Source: Candidatus Nyctobacter psychrophilus
GTDB taxonomy: Bacteria; Vulcanimicrobiota; Vulcanimicrobiia; Vulcanimicrobiales; Vulcanimicrobiaceae
Length of the DNA stretch: 64,000 bases
Direction: 5' to 3'
Assembly (NCBI GenBank): GCA_014305025.1
Contig: JACRTY010000036.1
Coordinates: 1-64,000, forward strand
This document shows positions 40,151-47,883 of the stretch, piece after piece (position 1 is the stretch's first letter; the number at the start of each line of letters is the position of its first letter). The notes under the pieces were generated by a model. It worked only from the letters and a program-made list of their open reading frames with translations. It had not been told where the DNA came from and searched no databases. A program made the translations under genes and the position numbers.

Positions 40151-40292
40151 ATTACGGCGAGCTGCGCCGCTTGCGAAGAGCGCAAACAATTGCTCGTTCT
40201 TGCGACGAGCCTCGCGGGTGCCATCGCGGTGTTGCGGGCTGGGCAGTATGAGGCCTTTGTAGCATCGATGCTGCACCCGACTCCGGCGGGAC

Positions 40293-40312
40293 GCGGTAAG
40301 GTGCCTTACCGC
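40293..40312. promoter_or_regulatory. 20-bp near-perfect palindrome upstream of thioredoxin/DsbD genes
   Basis: GCGGTAAGGTGCCTTACCGC has two perfect 9-bp arms around TG. It lies 51 bases before the thioredoxin-fold start at 40363. Imperfect relatives (GTAAG...CCTTACC) occur near 32200 and 32800, flanking the paralogous thioredoxin gene. The size fits a MerR-type or other dimeric-regulator site; it could also be a repeat element. Confidence 0.5.
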
Positions 40313-40362
40313 AGTCTTTGCGGCGAGGCGCCATACTCATACGAGACCCCTCTGGAGGAAGC

Positions 40363-40929
40363 ATGATCAGAACTATCGCCTTGGCGCAAGCCGCAGGATC
40401 GCGCGGTAAGCGATGGATGACCGCAATCACGCTCGCTTTCGTAGGAATCGTGATGTGCCAGTCCTTTGCAGCGCAAGCGCAGGAATCCGCGAACGTTTCA
40501 CTCACGCCGCTCGTCAAGGCATCGACGTGGCTGAACGGCGCTCCCTCGAACGCCTCACTGCACGGTAAGGTGGTTCTCGTCGACGTATTCACGTTCGACT
40601 GCATCAACTGTAAGAACATCACGCCGAACTTGCGCTCGCTGCAGCGATCGAAGCGCAGCGATGGCTTGGCCATCCTGGGAATTCACAGTCCCGAAACGGC
40701 GTACGAACACGAGCACAGCGCCGTCGTTACCAACCTAAAGTCGCTCGGCGTCACGTGGCCGGTCGCCATCGACAACGATTTTACGCTCTGGAACGCCTAT
40801 CATATTGATGCGTGGCCGACGCAGCTCATTTTCGACCGTCGCGGAGCCTTACGGAAAGTCGTCGTCGGCGACTCACAGGATGCGCTCGTCAATGCGACCA
40901 TCGATGCGCTGCTGAAAGAGCGGGCCTAA
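40363..40929 (+). CDS. exported thioredoxin-fold protein (TlpA/DipZ-like), copy 2
   Basis: The 188-aa paralogue of the protein at 32280 has a signal sequence (MTAITLAFVGIVMCQSF) and the active site C80-I-N-C83 in VDVFTFDCINCKNITPNL, with AWPTQLIFDRRG as the cis-Pro loop and GDSQDALVNATIDALL at the end. The ATG at 40363 has a strong GGAGGAAGC ribosome site. It is 17 bases upstream of a DsbD/ScsB-like gene, which could reduce it. Together they form a periplasmic thiol-reducing pair. Confidence 0.9.
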   Translation: MIRTIALAQAAGSRGKRWMTAITLAFVGIVMCQSFAAQAQESANVSLTPLVKASTWLNGAPSNASLHGKVVLVDVFTFDCINCKNITPNLRSLQRSKRSDGLAILGIHSPETAYEHEHSAVVTNLKSLGVTWPVAIDNDFTLWNAYHIDAWPTQLIFDRRGALRKVVVGDSQDALVNATIDALLKERA

Positions 40930-40946
40930 GCGTTGCAAGCCACCCG

Positions 40947-43043
40947 ATGTTTTATCGAGTTGTAACCCTTATCGGTGTGGTCGTCACGCTCACGATACCA
41001 GCCATCGCCGGTGCCCAGGTGCCCGCGCACTTCCGCGGCGATCACCTCGTGCGGGCGCGCCTGGTCTCCGAGTTTCGCACGGTTGTCCCCGGAAATTCGA
41101 CGTGGCTCGCGGTCGAGCTCACACCATCTCCCGGTTGGCACATCTATTGGCGTAACCCGGGCGACAGTGGGGCGCCGTCGCACATCGCTTGGTCGCTCCC
41201 ACGAGGCGTGACGGTCGGCGCGACATCGTGGCCGGTTCCCAAGCGGCTGGTCACCGGCGGCATCACGACGTACGTCTACGATAAGCGCGCGACCTTGCTC
41301 GTGCCGCTCGCGCTCGGCCCGGGCGTACACGCGCAACGCGACGCTGCAGTAGCCGCCAACCTCTCGTGGCTCGTGTGCTCGAACGTTTGCGTACCGGGGC
41401 GCGCGTCCGCGAGTACGCACTTCACCATCGACGCGAGAACGCCGGCCAAAGGCGTTCGAGGTGAAGATAATGCGCTTTTCGCCGCTGCGCGCTCGAGTTT
41501 GCCAAGCCCGCCCCATTTCGAGGCAACGTTCGGCTCCGATCGCGAGACGTTCCATGTTTCCGTGCCTATTGCATCGTTCGCAGGTGAGCGTGTGCGCGGC
41601 GCGACTTTCTTTCCATTAGATCGCACGCTCATCGCTGCGTCCGCGCCGCAAAAGGTGATGATCGATAAGCGAGTCACGCTGATCTTGCAGCGCGGCGGAT
41701 CGCCGCGCCGTATGCCGGCGCAGATAGATGGCGTGCTCGCAATCGACGGGACCGCTGCGGACGGGCACGCAGAGAGCGCCGCCTACGCGGTGAGTGCACG
41801 GCCGGCGATCACCATGATGGCGGAACGGCCGCTGTCCTTCATCGCGGCCTTCGTGCTCGCTTTCCTCGGTGGGATCGTCCTCAACGTGATGCCGTGTGTC
41901 TTTCCGGTGCTCTCGTTTAAGGCGCTCGGCGCGATTGCGGGAAACGCGTCCAATCGGCGCTGGAGGACGGGCGCGGCGTACGCGGCCGACGTGGTCGCAA
42001 GTTGCTCTACGCTCGGAGTGGTGCTGCTCGCGCTGCGCAGCGGCGGTAACGCCATCGGTTGGGGGTTCCAATTCCAATCACCGCTCTTCGTTGCGCTGCT
42101 CGCATTGTTGCTGTTCACGCTGGCTCTGGCGATGTCGGGCGTCGCCGAGATCGTCATCCCGTTGCCGGGACCGCTTGCGCATCGCAGCGGCAATCACGGC
42201 GCCGTCAGCGCGTTCACCGACGGCGCCCTGGTGGCGCTCGTCGCGTCGTCATGTACGGCTCCGTTTATGGGAGCGGCACTTGGATTTGCGCTAGGCGCGA
42301 GCGCTCCGGTCGCGCTCGGCGTCTTTGTGGCTCTTGGGCTTGGCTTAGCGCTTCCCTACGTCGTCGTGACCGGCGTTCCGGCGGTCGCCGCACGCCTCCC
42401 GAAGCCGGGTCCGTGGATGGTTGTCGCGCGACGCCTTTTCGCATTTCCGCTGTATGCCTCGGTCGCATGGCTCGTATGGGTGTTCTCCACCCAGGTCAGC
42501 GGAAGCGCGCTGCTGGCGCTCTTAGCTGCGCTGGTGTTCGTCGGGTTCGGAGTCTCGGCGTTCGGCTCCGCGCAACTCAGCGATGTCTGGCGCCGCGGCT
42601 GGCGATCGTTCGGCGTCGCCGGATTTGTAATTGCAGTCGCGCTCGTGGCGCCCGTGCGCGCCGTGCAGCACCACGCCGGAGCGGACGCATCGTCGCAAGG
42701 CGCCGTCCATTTCGAGCCGTTCAGCCCCGCTCGGCTCACAGAGTTACGCAATGCTCAACGCCCCGTATTCGTCGATATCTCGGCGGCATGGTGCATCACG
42801 TGTCAAGTCAACGATCGCTTAGCTCTCCACCGCAGCGACGTCGAGAAACGATTCGCCGACTTGCACGTGACGCTTCTGCAAGGCGACTGGACCAACCAAG
42901 ATGCGTCGATCAGCGGATACTTACAGGGCTTCGGTCGCAGCGGCGTCCCGCTCTACGTCTACTACGGGCCTAACGGCAACGTCGAGGTGTGGCCGCAGTT
43001 GCTTACTCCCGGGCTCGTGCTCGAACGTTTAAATCGCGCATAA
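40947..43043 (+). CDS. DsbD/ScsB-like thiol-disulfide transporter
   Basis: The 698-aa protein has a signal peptide, a periplasmic N-terminal domain with a CxxxC pair (LVCSNVCVPG, as in ScsB), a DsbD membrane domain of about eight helices with conserved cysteines in NVMPCVFPVLSFK and VASSCTAPFMG, and a C-terminal thioredoxin domain (ISAAWCITCQVN). Such proteins move electrons from cytoplasmic thioredoxin to periplasmic partners. The first domain (HLVRARLVSEFRTVVPGNST) is the ScsB type, linked to copper or redox stress. The likely partner is the upstream thioredoxin-fold protein. Confidence 0.92.
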   Translation: MFYRVVTLIGVVVTLTIPAIAGAQVPAHFRGDHLVRARLVSEFRTVVPGNSTWLAVELTPSPGWHIYWRNPGDSGAPSHIAWSLPRGVTVGATSWPVPKRLVTGGITTYVYDKRATLLVPLALGPGVHAQRDAAVAANLSWLVCSNVCVPGRASASTHFTIDARTPAKGVRGEDNALFAAARSSLPSPPHFEATFGSDRETFHVSVPIASFAGERVRGATFFPLDRTLIAASAPQKVMIDKRVTLILQRGGSPRRMPAQIDGVLAIDGTAADGHAESAAYAVSARPAITMMAERPLSFIAAFVLAFLGGIVLNVMPCVFPVLSFKALGAIAGNASNRRWRTGAAYAADVVASCSTLGVVLLALRSGGNAIGWGFQFQSPLFVALLALLLFTLALAMSGVAEIVIPLPGPLAHRSGNHGAVSAFTDGALVALVASSCTAPFMGAALGFALGASAPVALGVFVALGLGLALPYVVVTGVPAVAARLPKPGPWMVVARRLFAFPLYASVAWLVWVFSTQVSGSALLALLAALVFVGFGVSAFGSAQLSDVWRRGWRSFGVAGFVIAVALVAPVRAVQHHAGADASSQGAVHFEPFSPARLTELRNAQRPVFVDISAAWCITCQVNDRLALHRSDVEKRFADLHVTLLQGDWTNQDASISGYLQGFGRSGVPLYVYYGPNGNVEVWPQLLTPGLVLERLNRA

Positions 43044-43129
43044 GCTAGATCATGGCATTCTTCGCTGGGTGCGTCGACGAAGTAGGACGGGACCGTCTCT
43101 CGTCGCGCGGAGACAGCGAAGGAGGGTCG

Positions 43130-43440
43130 CGTGCGTCATCTGAGCCTGGTTTCGGGACCGGTGAGCGGGCGCTCAGAGCTCGCCTCGGCGCTGCGCCTGG
43201 GGACGGCGCAGACCGCGCCGATCCTACGCCGCTTCACACGCAATAACGTGCAGCATCCGACTTACAAGGCGCTGGCGGAACTCGGGAAAGCGGTGAAGAC
43301 AGCGTTCCTCTGCGGCTACCTGCACACCGAAGCGTTACGTCGAGAGATCATCACGCCGCTGATCTGGGAGCACGTCAATCCATACGGCCGCTTCGAGCTC
43401 GATATGGAGACGCGGTTTTTAGCGACTCATTCTGACTTAC
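43130..43440 (+). pseudogene. Tn3-family transposase, internally deleted remnant
   Basis: The plus frame reads TAPILRRFTRNNVQHPTYKA, LAELGKAVKTAFLCGYLH and TEALRREI, then joins directly to ITPLIWEHVNPYGRFELDM. In intact Tn3-family TnpA proteins the first part lies roughly 90 residues from the C-terminus, and TPLIxxHVNPYGxFxLDM is the end itself; the segment between is missing. About 85 of nearly 1000 residues remain. The frame then runs on into a convergent gene. This marks one side of an eroded transposon; a resolvase fragment lies at 45.3-45.6 kb. Confidence 0.8.
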
Positions 43441-43819
43441 GCACATCACCAGGACGCTTGCGGCTCAGAAACGTTGTACCGCTGCGCGTCTTGTACCAAG
43501 ACTCCGCGAAGTACCCGATGAGAGCGGCCGCACCGAAAACGTTCCACGGTAAGCCGAACCCGTAAGCCTGGACGCCGGTTAGGCGCAGCAACATCAGAAT
43601 GGCCGCAATGAGGAAACCCGGACCGGTGATACCGCAGTGCACTTCACGGCACCCCAGGAAGTTCTGGGTGCAATAGAGCCCGTACGCGATGAACCACGCT
43701 GCGGCAAGTAGGTCGCCCCAGAATTCATGGCCGTGGGCCGTCGCGTAAGCGTCCAGGAAGACTGTCACCCCCGTGGCCGCTACTGCGAATCGGCAATCGT
43801 GCAGCAACGGAATCCTCAT
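43427..43819 (-). CDS. small four-helix membrane protein
   Basis: The 130-aa protein has about four hydrophobic helices and a Cys/His-containing stretch between helices 2 and 3 (CTQNFLGCREVHCGITGPGF). I have seen this pattern in small membrane proteins near metal-resistance genes, but no function is established. It is translationally coupled (ATGA) to the thioredoxin-like gene at 43816. The C-terminal tail overlaps the transposase remnant. It is probably a passenger of the decayed element. Confidence 0.65.
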   Translation of the reverse strand: MRIPLLHDCRFAVAATGVTVFLDAYATAHGHEFWGDLLAAAWFIAYGLYCTQNFLGCREVHCGITGPGFLIAAILMLLRLTGVQAYGFGLPWNVFGAAALIGYFAESWYKTRSGTTFLSRKRPGDVRKSE

Positions 43820-44160
43820 CGGTCTCGCGCCTCAGCGCCCGCACTGCGAAGCGCGTCGCGAATGACCGTGAGCGGCGGCGAGCCGACCATGCGCGTTCCC
43901 TCACGATAAGTCCGGCACATGAGCCCGTATGCGTGGCGCCGCTCTGTACCGCTTTCGACGTCTCGACCGTTCACTCGGACCGACGGCGATCCAAGAAACC
44001 GAAGCTCGAGCGCGAGAGCCGGAGTATCAACGGCGACTTCAACGATAGCGGCATCGAGCTCTTCGGCCTCTAAGGCTTGCAGGACGTGCTCGCGCGCCGT
44101 GTCGGCGTTGGGACAGTTCTCAATGGTGAGAATCTCGATACGCACCCGAGGCGTTGTCAT
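43816..44160 (-). CDS. small thioredoxin-like protein
   Basis: The 114-aa protein starts IEILTIENCPNADTAREHVL and continues LRFLGSPSVRVNGRDVE, a pattern of thioredoxin-fold proteins found beside mercury or metal-resistance loci. A single Cys stands at the fold N-terminus (ENCPN) rather than a CxxC pair; another Cys is in YGLMCRTYREG. The likely role is thiol or metal handling, as inference. It forms a two-gene unit with the membrane protein downstream. Confidence 0.65.
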   Translation of the reverse strand: MTTPRVRIEILTIENCPNADTAREHVLQALEAEELDAAIVEVAVDTPALALELRFLGSPSVRVNGRDVESGTERRHAYGLMCRTYREGTRMVGSPPLTVIRDALRSAGAEARDR

Positions 44161-44241
44161 GTTTTGTAGCCCTTGCGTCTGCCTCGTACCCGGCTCACCC
44201 AGTTAACGATGCATCGCCGGGGGATAGCGACCCTTCTGTCA

Positions 44242-44297
44242 TCGTGTCCATTTGGATTGAGGGGGCCCGGAAAAACGGGTTCAAATGGTGACACGAA
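44242..44297. repeat. imperfect inverted repeat, possible relic of element ends
   Basis: TCGTGTC-CATTTG (44242-44254) and CAAATGGTGACACGA (44282-44296) form facing arms differing by a 2-base insertion, enclosing a C/G-rich centre with a small CCCG-CGGG hairpin at 44266-44279. The arms resemble terminal inverted repeats brought together. It lies between the metal-type passenger genes and a relaxase-like tail. Confidence 0.55.
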
Positions 44298-44319
44298 TGT
44301 TGCGTTTCCATACCCCAGA

Positions 44320-44544
44320 TGGGGGAACGAGGTCACGATCCGCGGCAGCGCCAACTTCAAGGAGCGAGCGTTACGCCTCGCCGTCGAACGCGGGATGAAC
44401 GTCAATAATTCGGAGCTGCACAATCGGCAGCGCGAGTTCGTCGCCGAACGAGAACGCCCGCACAGTCTGGAACGGGAGCAATCACGTGGGCGTGAGCGAG
44501 TGCCGGCGAAAGAACACGATCGCGGTTTTGGAATGGAGCGATAG
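44320..44544 (+). pseudogene. C-terminal fragment, possibly of a conjugative relaxase
   Basis: The plus frame from about 44320 reads NFKERALRLAVERGMNVNNS and then ELHNRQREFVAERERPHSLE, a charged helical tail that recalls the C-terminal region of TraA/MobA-type relaxases. No start or catalytic part is present and the sequence begins abruptly after the inverted repeat at 44242-44297. The family link is tentative. Confidence 0.4.
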
Positions 44545-44547
44545 GCG

Positions 44548-44973
44548 ATGAAAGAATACAGAGCCTCCATAATCATTCGCGCTTCGCCGGCGGATATCTG
44601 GGCGGTTTTGATCGATGTGTCTCGTTGGCCGGAATGGGATTCGAACTTCGATAAGATGGAAGGCGAGGTTGCTCTCGGTCAACGGCTGAAAATCTTCAGC
44701 AAGGTCATGGCGGGGCGCGTCATTTCAGTCACCGTAACGCAACTCGTTCAGTATCAGAAAATGACTTTGATGAGCGGCATGCCCTTAGGATTGTTCAAGG
44801 TACAGCACAGTTATACTCTGACGGCAAAGGGCGACGGGGAAACTGAGGTGCTGTCGCATGAGCTGTTTATGGGTCCCTTGGCACCGTTGATTGGCAAATC
44901 GATTCCCGATATGACGCAATCGTTTAACGAGTTCGTATCCCGCCTGAAACAGAGAGTAGAGGGGCACCTGTAA
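44548..44973 (+). CDS. SRPBCC-family (START/Bet v1-like) protein
   Basis: The 141-aa protein has the usual polyketide-cyclase/dehydrase-type start: YRASIIIRASPADIWAVLID followed by VSRWPEWDSNFDKME, then a curved-sheet pattern and a C-terminal helix (QSFNEFVSRLKQRVEGH). Such proteins bind hydrophobic ligands in a cavity; the ligand is unknown. The gene is intact although its neighbours on both sides are decayed. It is less GC-rich than the flanking core genes, consistent with transfer. Confidence 0.82.
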   Translation: MKEYRASIIIRASPADIWAVLIDVSRWPEWDSNFDKMEGEVALGQRLKIFSKVMAGRVISVTVTQLVQYQKMTLMSGMPLGLFKVQHSYTLTAKGDGETEVLSHELFMGPLAPLIGKSIPDMTQSFNEFVSRLKQRVEGHL

Positions 44974-45009
44974 GACGCAAAGTTCGATCCGCCGCCGCCG
45001 CAGTCGTCG

Positions 45010-45327
45010 TCACTTTACGAAGTCGTATGCCTCCTTGGCGATGTCGAGCCAGTTCGTTTTTCCGCTTTTCAGGGCGACCCATTCCTCCATTGGCCTTCCC
45101 CCGCGGGCCAAATCGCTCCCCTTTACCGCCGTTCACGAGTTCATAAACGCGTGCTTTCCGGACCTTTACGACGAACTTACCGTTACCGAACATGGCAATA
45201 TCTTCCCATTTACCTTGAGACAGTCGGGCGACATCATTCGTCCTCGGTTCACGCGGCGGTTTGTAGCGAACGCATCTATGATGGTGACAAAGGCCGGGTC
45301 GACTTCGGGCACGTCTATCTCCTCCAT
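45010..45327 (-). pseudogene. TfoX/Sxy N-terminal-domain gene with two frameshifts
   Basis: From ATG 45327 the frame reads VDPAFVTIIDAFATNRRVNR and then GRMMSPDCLKVNGKI; a one-base shift continues FAMFGNGKFVVKVRKARVYE and LVNGGKGERF; a second shift gives MEEWVALKSGKTNWLDIAKE and ends AYDFVK at 45010. Put together this is a complete 106-residue TfoX N-terminal domain, so only two single-base indels break it. They may be real decay or sequencing indels. TfoX domains regulate competence in some proteobacteria. Confidence 0.75.
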
Positions 45328-45329
45328 CT

Positions 45330-45640
45330 CGCCTTTACGGACTGGCGATAGGGCCGAGGGGCGGCCGATGTGCTCGCCCCGCTTTTTCGCAGCGCGCATC
45401 CCGGTAACCGTGCTTTCGCGCAGGACATTGCGCTCGAACTGCGCCACCGCGCCGAGTACGGCGTACAGCATTCGACCGGCGGCGGTTCCGTGTCGATGTG
45501 ATCGGTCAGCGAGCGCAGCGCGACGTCACGCCCGCGTAACATTTCAGAAATACGAGCAGATCACGCAACGAGCGGCCGAGACGATCGAGTCGCCACACCG
45601 CGCAGCCCTGCGACTCGCAGCGCGTCGGCCTGACTACAGC
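45330..45640 (-). pseudogene. serine resolvase/invertase fragment with frameshifts
   Basis: Minus-strand text in three registers rebuilds a serine recombinase: CAVWRLDRLGRSLRDLLVFL, then MLRGRDVALRSLTDHIDTE, then MLYAVLGAVAQFERNVLRES followed by TVTGMRAAKKRGEHIGRPSA. These are the middle and the E-helix region of Tn3-type resolvases. The catalytic Ser at the N-terminus and the C-terminal HTH are missing; the right end abuts the tfoX-like gene. It fits the Tn3 transposase remnant 2 kb away. Confidence 0.75.
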
Positions 45641-45803
45641 GACGCGCTCCTGCTCGCGTGGCAACTGATCGCGAGATCGCCATCCGAGCTCATCTGGAAC
45701 TCGGCAAGCGCAGCGAAGCGATCCATGAATTTCGGCAATACCGTGACAGTCTTGCAGCGCGAATCGGAAGCCGAGCCCTCGAGTTCGTTAGCTCGGCTCT
45801 TGC
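45640..45803 (+). pseudogene. BTAD (SARP-type activator) domain fragment
   Basis: One frame gives REIAIRAHLELGKRSEAIHE and FRQYRDSLAARIGSRALEF to a stop at about 45803; just upstream, in another register, is DYSDALLLAWQLIA. Both parts match the helical BTAD domain of SARP-like and cyclase-linked transcription activators. Only about 55 residues remain. Confidence 0.55.
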
Positions 45804-45874
45804 GTGAAGCCGGCTCGAGCGTGGCTCCCCACGCTCAAGCTCCGTAAGTCTGAGGCGCCCGTCACCGCGCGCAA

Positions 45875-46075
45875 CGCCGTCACACTCTACCGCAGACTCG
45901 GCACTTTCGATGCAACGCTGATCGTGATGGGCGGCGGGTCATCGGCTCCGGAATCTTCGTGACGCCGGCGATCGTCGCGAGCCGTATTCACGGTGCGCGC
46001 CTCATCTTGGCGGCTGGATCTTTGGGCGAGCTACCACCCTCATGGGTGCGTTCATCTTCGCCGAACTCGCTTGAC
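45875..46075 (+). pseudogene. APC-family amino-acid permease, N-terminal fragment
   Basis: Three registers rebuild the start of an amino-acid permease: TLYRRLGTFDATLIVMGG, then VIGSGIFVTPAIVASRIHGA, then AGWIFGRATTLMGAFIFAEL followed by a stop. GSGIF is the hallmark of the first helix in APC transporters. At least two frameshifts and loss of the remaining 400 or so residues show it is dead. Confidence 0.7.
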
Positions 46076-46079
46076 GATT

Positions 46080-46400
46080 TCAGCAGCCGCCCTTCATGCC
46101 GAACTGCAAAACACCCGAGACGAACTCTACCCCGCCGAAGACCTCGTCGAAGGTGCCGTTCGAACGGCACGAGAGAAGGCCAACGCCGCGCCTCTCGTCG
46201 AGGCGATGGCACGCGTAAGCTGGCCGCGAACCGCCCGCGAACGCTTCGCTACCGCGTTCTTCATCATGCAGTTGAAAGAAGCCGCGATGCGGGTTGCGTT
46301 GGCGCTCGGCGAGCGCGACGGCGCGACCGCCATCGAAACCTACAAACGCATGCCGCGAGCAAGCTGTCGCGCAAGAAACGGTGTGAGCCGGGAGCGAGCA
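46080..46400 (+). other. open stretch with protein-like text, unidentified
   Basis: A plus frame reads ELQNTRDELYPAEDLVEGAV, then a helix-like FATAFFIMQLKEAAMRVALA. It has no recognisable start after the permease fragment and no family match that I can name. It could be another truncated gene in this decayed segment. Confidence 0.35.
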
Positions 46401-46418
46401 ATGCGGAGTTCAAGTCGA

Positions 46419-46504
46419 TGCCCAAGTTGGGACGCAACCCCCCCACACGCTTGCGAGTACTGCGTACCAGGAACCAGCGGGTCTACCAATTCCGCCACCA
46501 GGGC
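46419..46504 (-). pseudogene. degenerate tRNA-Leu
   Basis: The 86-base length, the 5-prime end GCCCTGGTGGCGGAATTGG with its following TAGACCCGC, and a long variable arm are those of a class II tRNA-Leu. The D-stem GCGG/CCGC is perfect and the acceptor GCCCTGG/CTTGGGC has one T-T mismatch and one G-T pair. The anticodon arm needs a bulge and has no clear anticodon with U33, and the T-arm (GGGGG..GTTGCGT..CCCAA) pairs at only three positions. I judge it non-functional. A tRNA-Leu is a common integration site, so this may be an element-borne copy or a decayed attachment site. Confidence 0.6.
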
Positions 46505-46532
46505 AACGCGGTGCCTTTAGATCAGACTATCC

Positions 46533-47117
46533 TCAGGCCGTTGCTTCATCCCAGATGCCTTCGTAGCCGATAACGACGTCGGCAGTGTTGCGAATAGCGA
46601 CGGCGCTGTCGCGAACCATGATCGTCCTACCGTCTGCTCGCCGCGCGGCGACGGTGACGTCGCGGAGAGCACCAGCTTCGGCGATGCGCTTTTGCCATGC
46701 GACCCGCTCACCGGGGTCGGCATATAAGTCAACGGCGACGTTCAAACGGAGGTACTCTTCGATCGAACGATAGCCTAACATATTCACGAGAGCCGGATTG
46801 GCGAATAGAATTTCCCCATCGGGCCGCGTGCGATACAAACCGATCGGCAGACCGGCGAACGGTACGTTGACCCATTCGGTCTTGAACGGAAGTTCATGGC
46901 CGGCCGACAGGAAGAGATGCCGTAATTCGACTTCGTTAAGACGTAGGGCGTCGGCGATGCGCCACAGACGGTCTTGTGAACGTGGCTTGGCGACGCGCCC
47001 GCCCAGCCAATTGACGATCGTCGCTTTGGAGACGCCGGAGAGTTTACTGAGCATGCCGGGACTCACGCGATAGGTTGGACGCGTCATCGAGAGCTCGAGA
47101 GCCTCGGCAAAGTGCAC
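46533..47117 (-). CDS. XRE-type HTH - PAS regulator
   Basis: The 194-aa protein has an N-terminal XRE-like helix-turn-helix (SPGMLSKLSGVSKATIVNWL, then RLWRIADALRLNEVELRHLF) and a C-terminal PAS domain (FAGLPIGLYRTRPDGEILFA, then NPALVNMLGYRSIEEYL, ending with ADVVIGYEGIWDE). It probably senses a small ligand or redox state and binds DNA. It is divergent from the Crp-type gene at 47179 across 61 bases. A TCCT-CTTTCT-AGGA dyad at about 47157-47172 may be the shared operator. Confidence 0.82.
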   Translation of the reverse strand: MHFAEALELSMTRPTYRVSPGMLSKLSGVSKATIVNWLGGRVAKPRSQDRLWRIADALRLNEVELRHLFLSAGHELPFKTEWVNVPFAGLPIGLYRTRPDGEILFANPALVNMLGYRSIEEYLRLNVAVDLYADPGERVAWQKRIAEAGALRDVTVAARRADGRTIMVRDSAVAIRNTADVVIGYEGIWDEATA

Positions 47118-47178
47118 GCGCCCGACGTTGGCTCCCGGCAGGATATGTCCTTGATAGTCCTCTTTCTAGGACCGAGGG

Positions 47179-47883
47179 TTGGCTACGGTTATGCTGCCGA
47201 GTGATACGAAAGGTCGGGCAGACGAGACTTCATTCCTAGCGCAGACTACGGTGACGATGTTTCCGGCCGAACTGCGGCGCCCCCTCGGCAAAGGCGCTCA
47301 GGTTTTTGCACAAGGCGATGCGGTAACCAGCATCAGCTTGGTTCAGAGCGGTGCGATCAGCCTTACCCGCTGCAACGCCGACGGCAAAGAAATCAACGTA
47401 GCTTTTCTCGGTGCCGGTGATTTTTTCGGCGAGGAAGCACTTTTCGGGCGCCCCCTGCGGGACACGACGGCAATATGCATCGGCGCAGGAACGATCTTCG
47501 TCGTTTCACCGGAACTGTTCGGGGCTGAGGTTCGCAGCGATCCTGGACTCCCCATGAGGCTCGCTTCGAACCTCAGCCTTCGCTTCGATCAAGTGACGCA
47601 AACCGTAGAAGATCTCGCCTTCGCCAACGTTGAAGCGCGTCTTCTGATGCTGTTCGATCGCCTTGCGAATCGCTATGGCATTGCGCATAGCGACGGCGTG
47701 GCGGTGCGTCTTCGGTTGACGCACGCGCAAATTGGGGTGTTTGTCGGAAGCACGCGCGAAACCGTCTCGGGGCATTTGGCGAGCTTGATCCGAAGACAAC
47801 GCATTCGTCTGGAGGGACCCTACTACGTGCTCCTTTACGAAGACAGCGTTACTTCTGAGTACGCGGCGCCTAGAAGGGCGTGA
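47179..47883 (+). CDS. Crp/Fnr-family transcriptional regulator
   Basis: The 234-aa protein (TTG 47179, or 230 aa from ATG 47191) has the cNMP beta-roll (VFAQGDAVTSISLVQSGAIS, VAFLGAGDFFGEEALFGRP) and a winged helix with LTHAQIGVFVGSTRETVSGH. It is a paralogue of the regulator at 26788: both share DGKEINVAFLGAGD-like text and the recognition helix. No cysteine cluster for Fe-S is seen. The target genes are unknown; the neighbouring broken cupredoxin gene is one candidate. Confidence 0.87.
   Translation: MATVMLPSDTKGRADETSFLAQTTVTMFPAELRRPLGKGAQVFAQGDAVTSISLVQSGAISLTRCNADGKEINVAFLGAGDFFGEEALFGRPLRDTTAICIGAGTIFVVSPELFGAEVRSDPGLPMRLASNLSLRFDQVTQTVEDLAFANVEARLLMLFDRLANRYGIAHSDGVAVRLRLTHAQIGVFVGSTRETVSGHLASLIRRQRIRLEGPYYVLLYEDSVTSEYAAPRRA

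Noticed and set aside
43052-43246. 64-codon frame after the DsbD-like gene
   Set aside because: Another register of the same DNA encodes the recognisable Tn3 transposase remnant.
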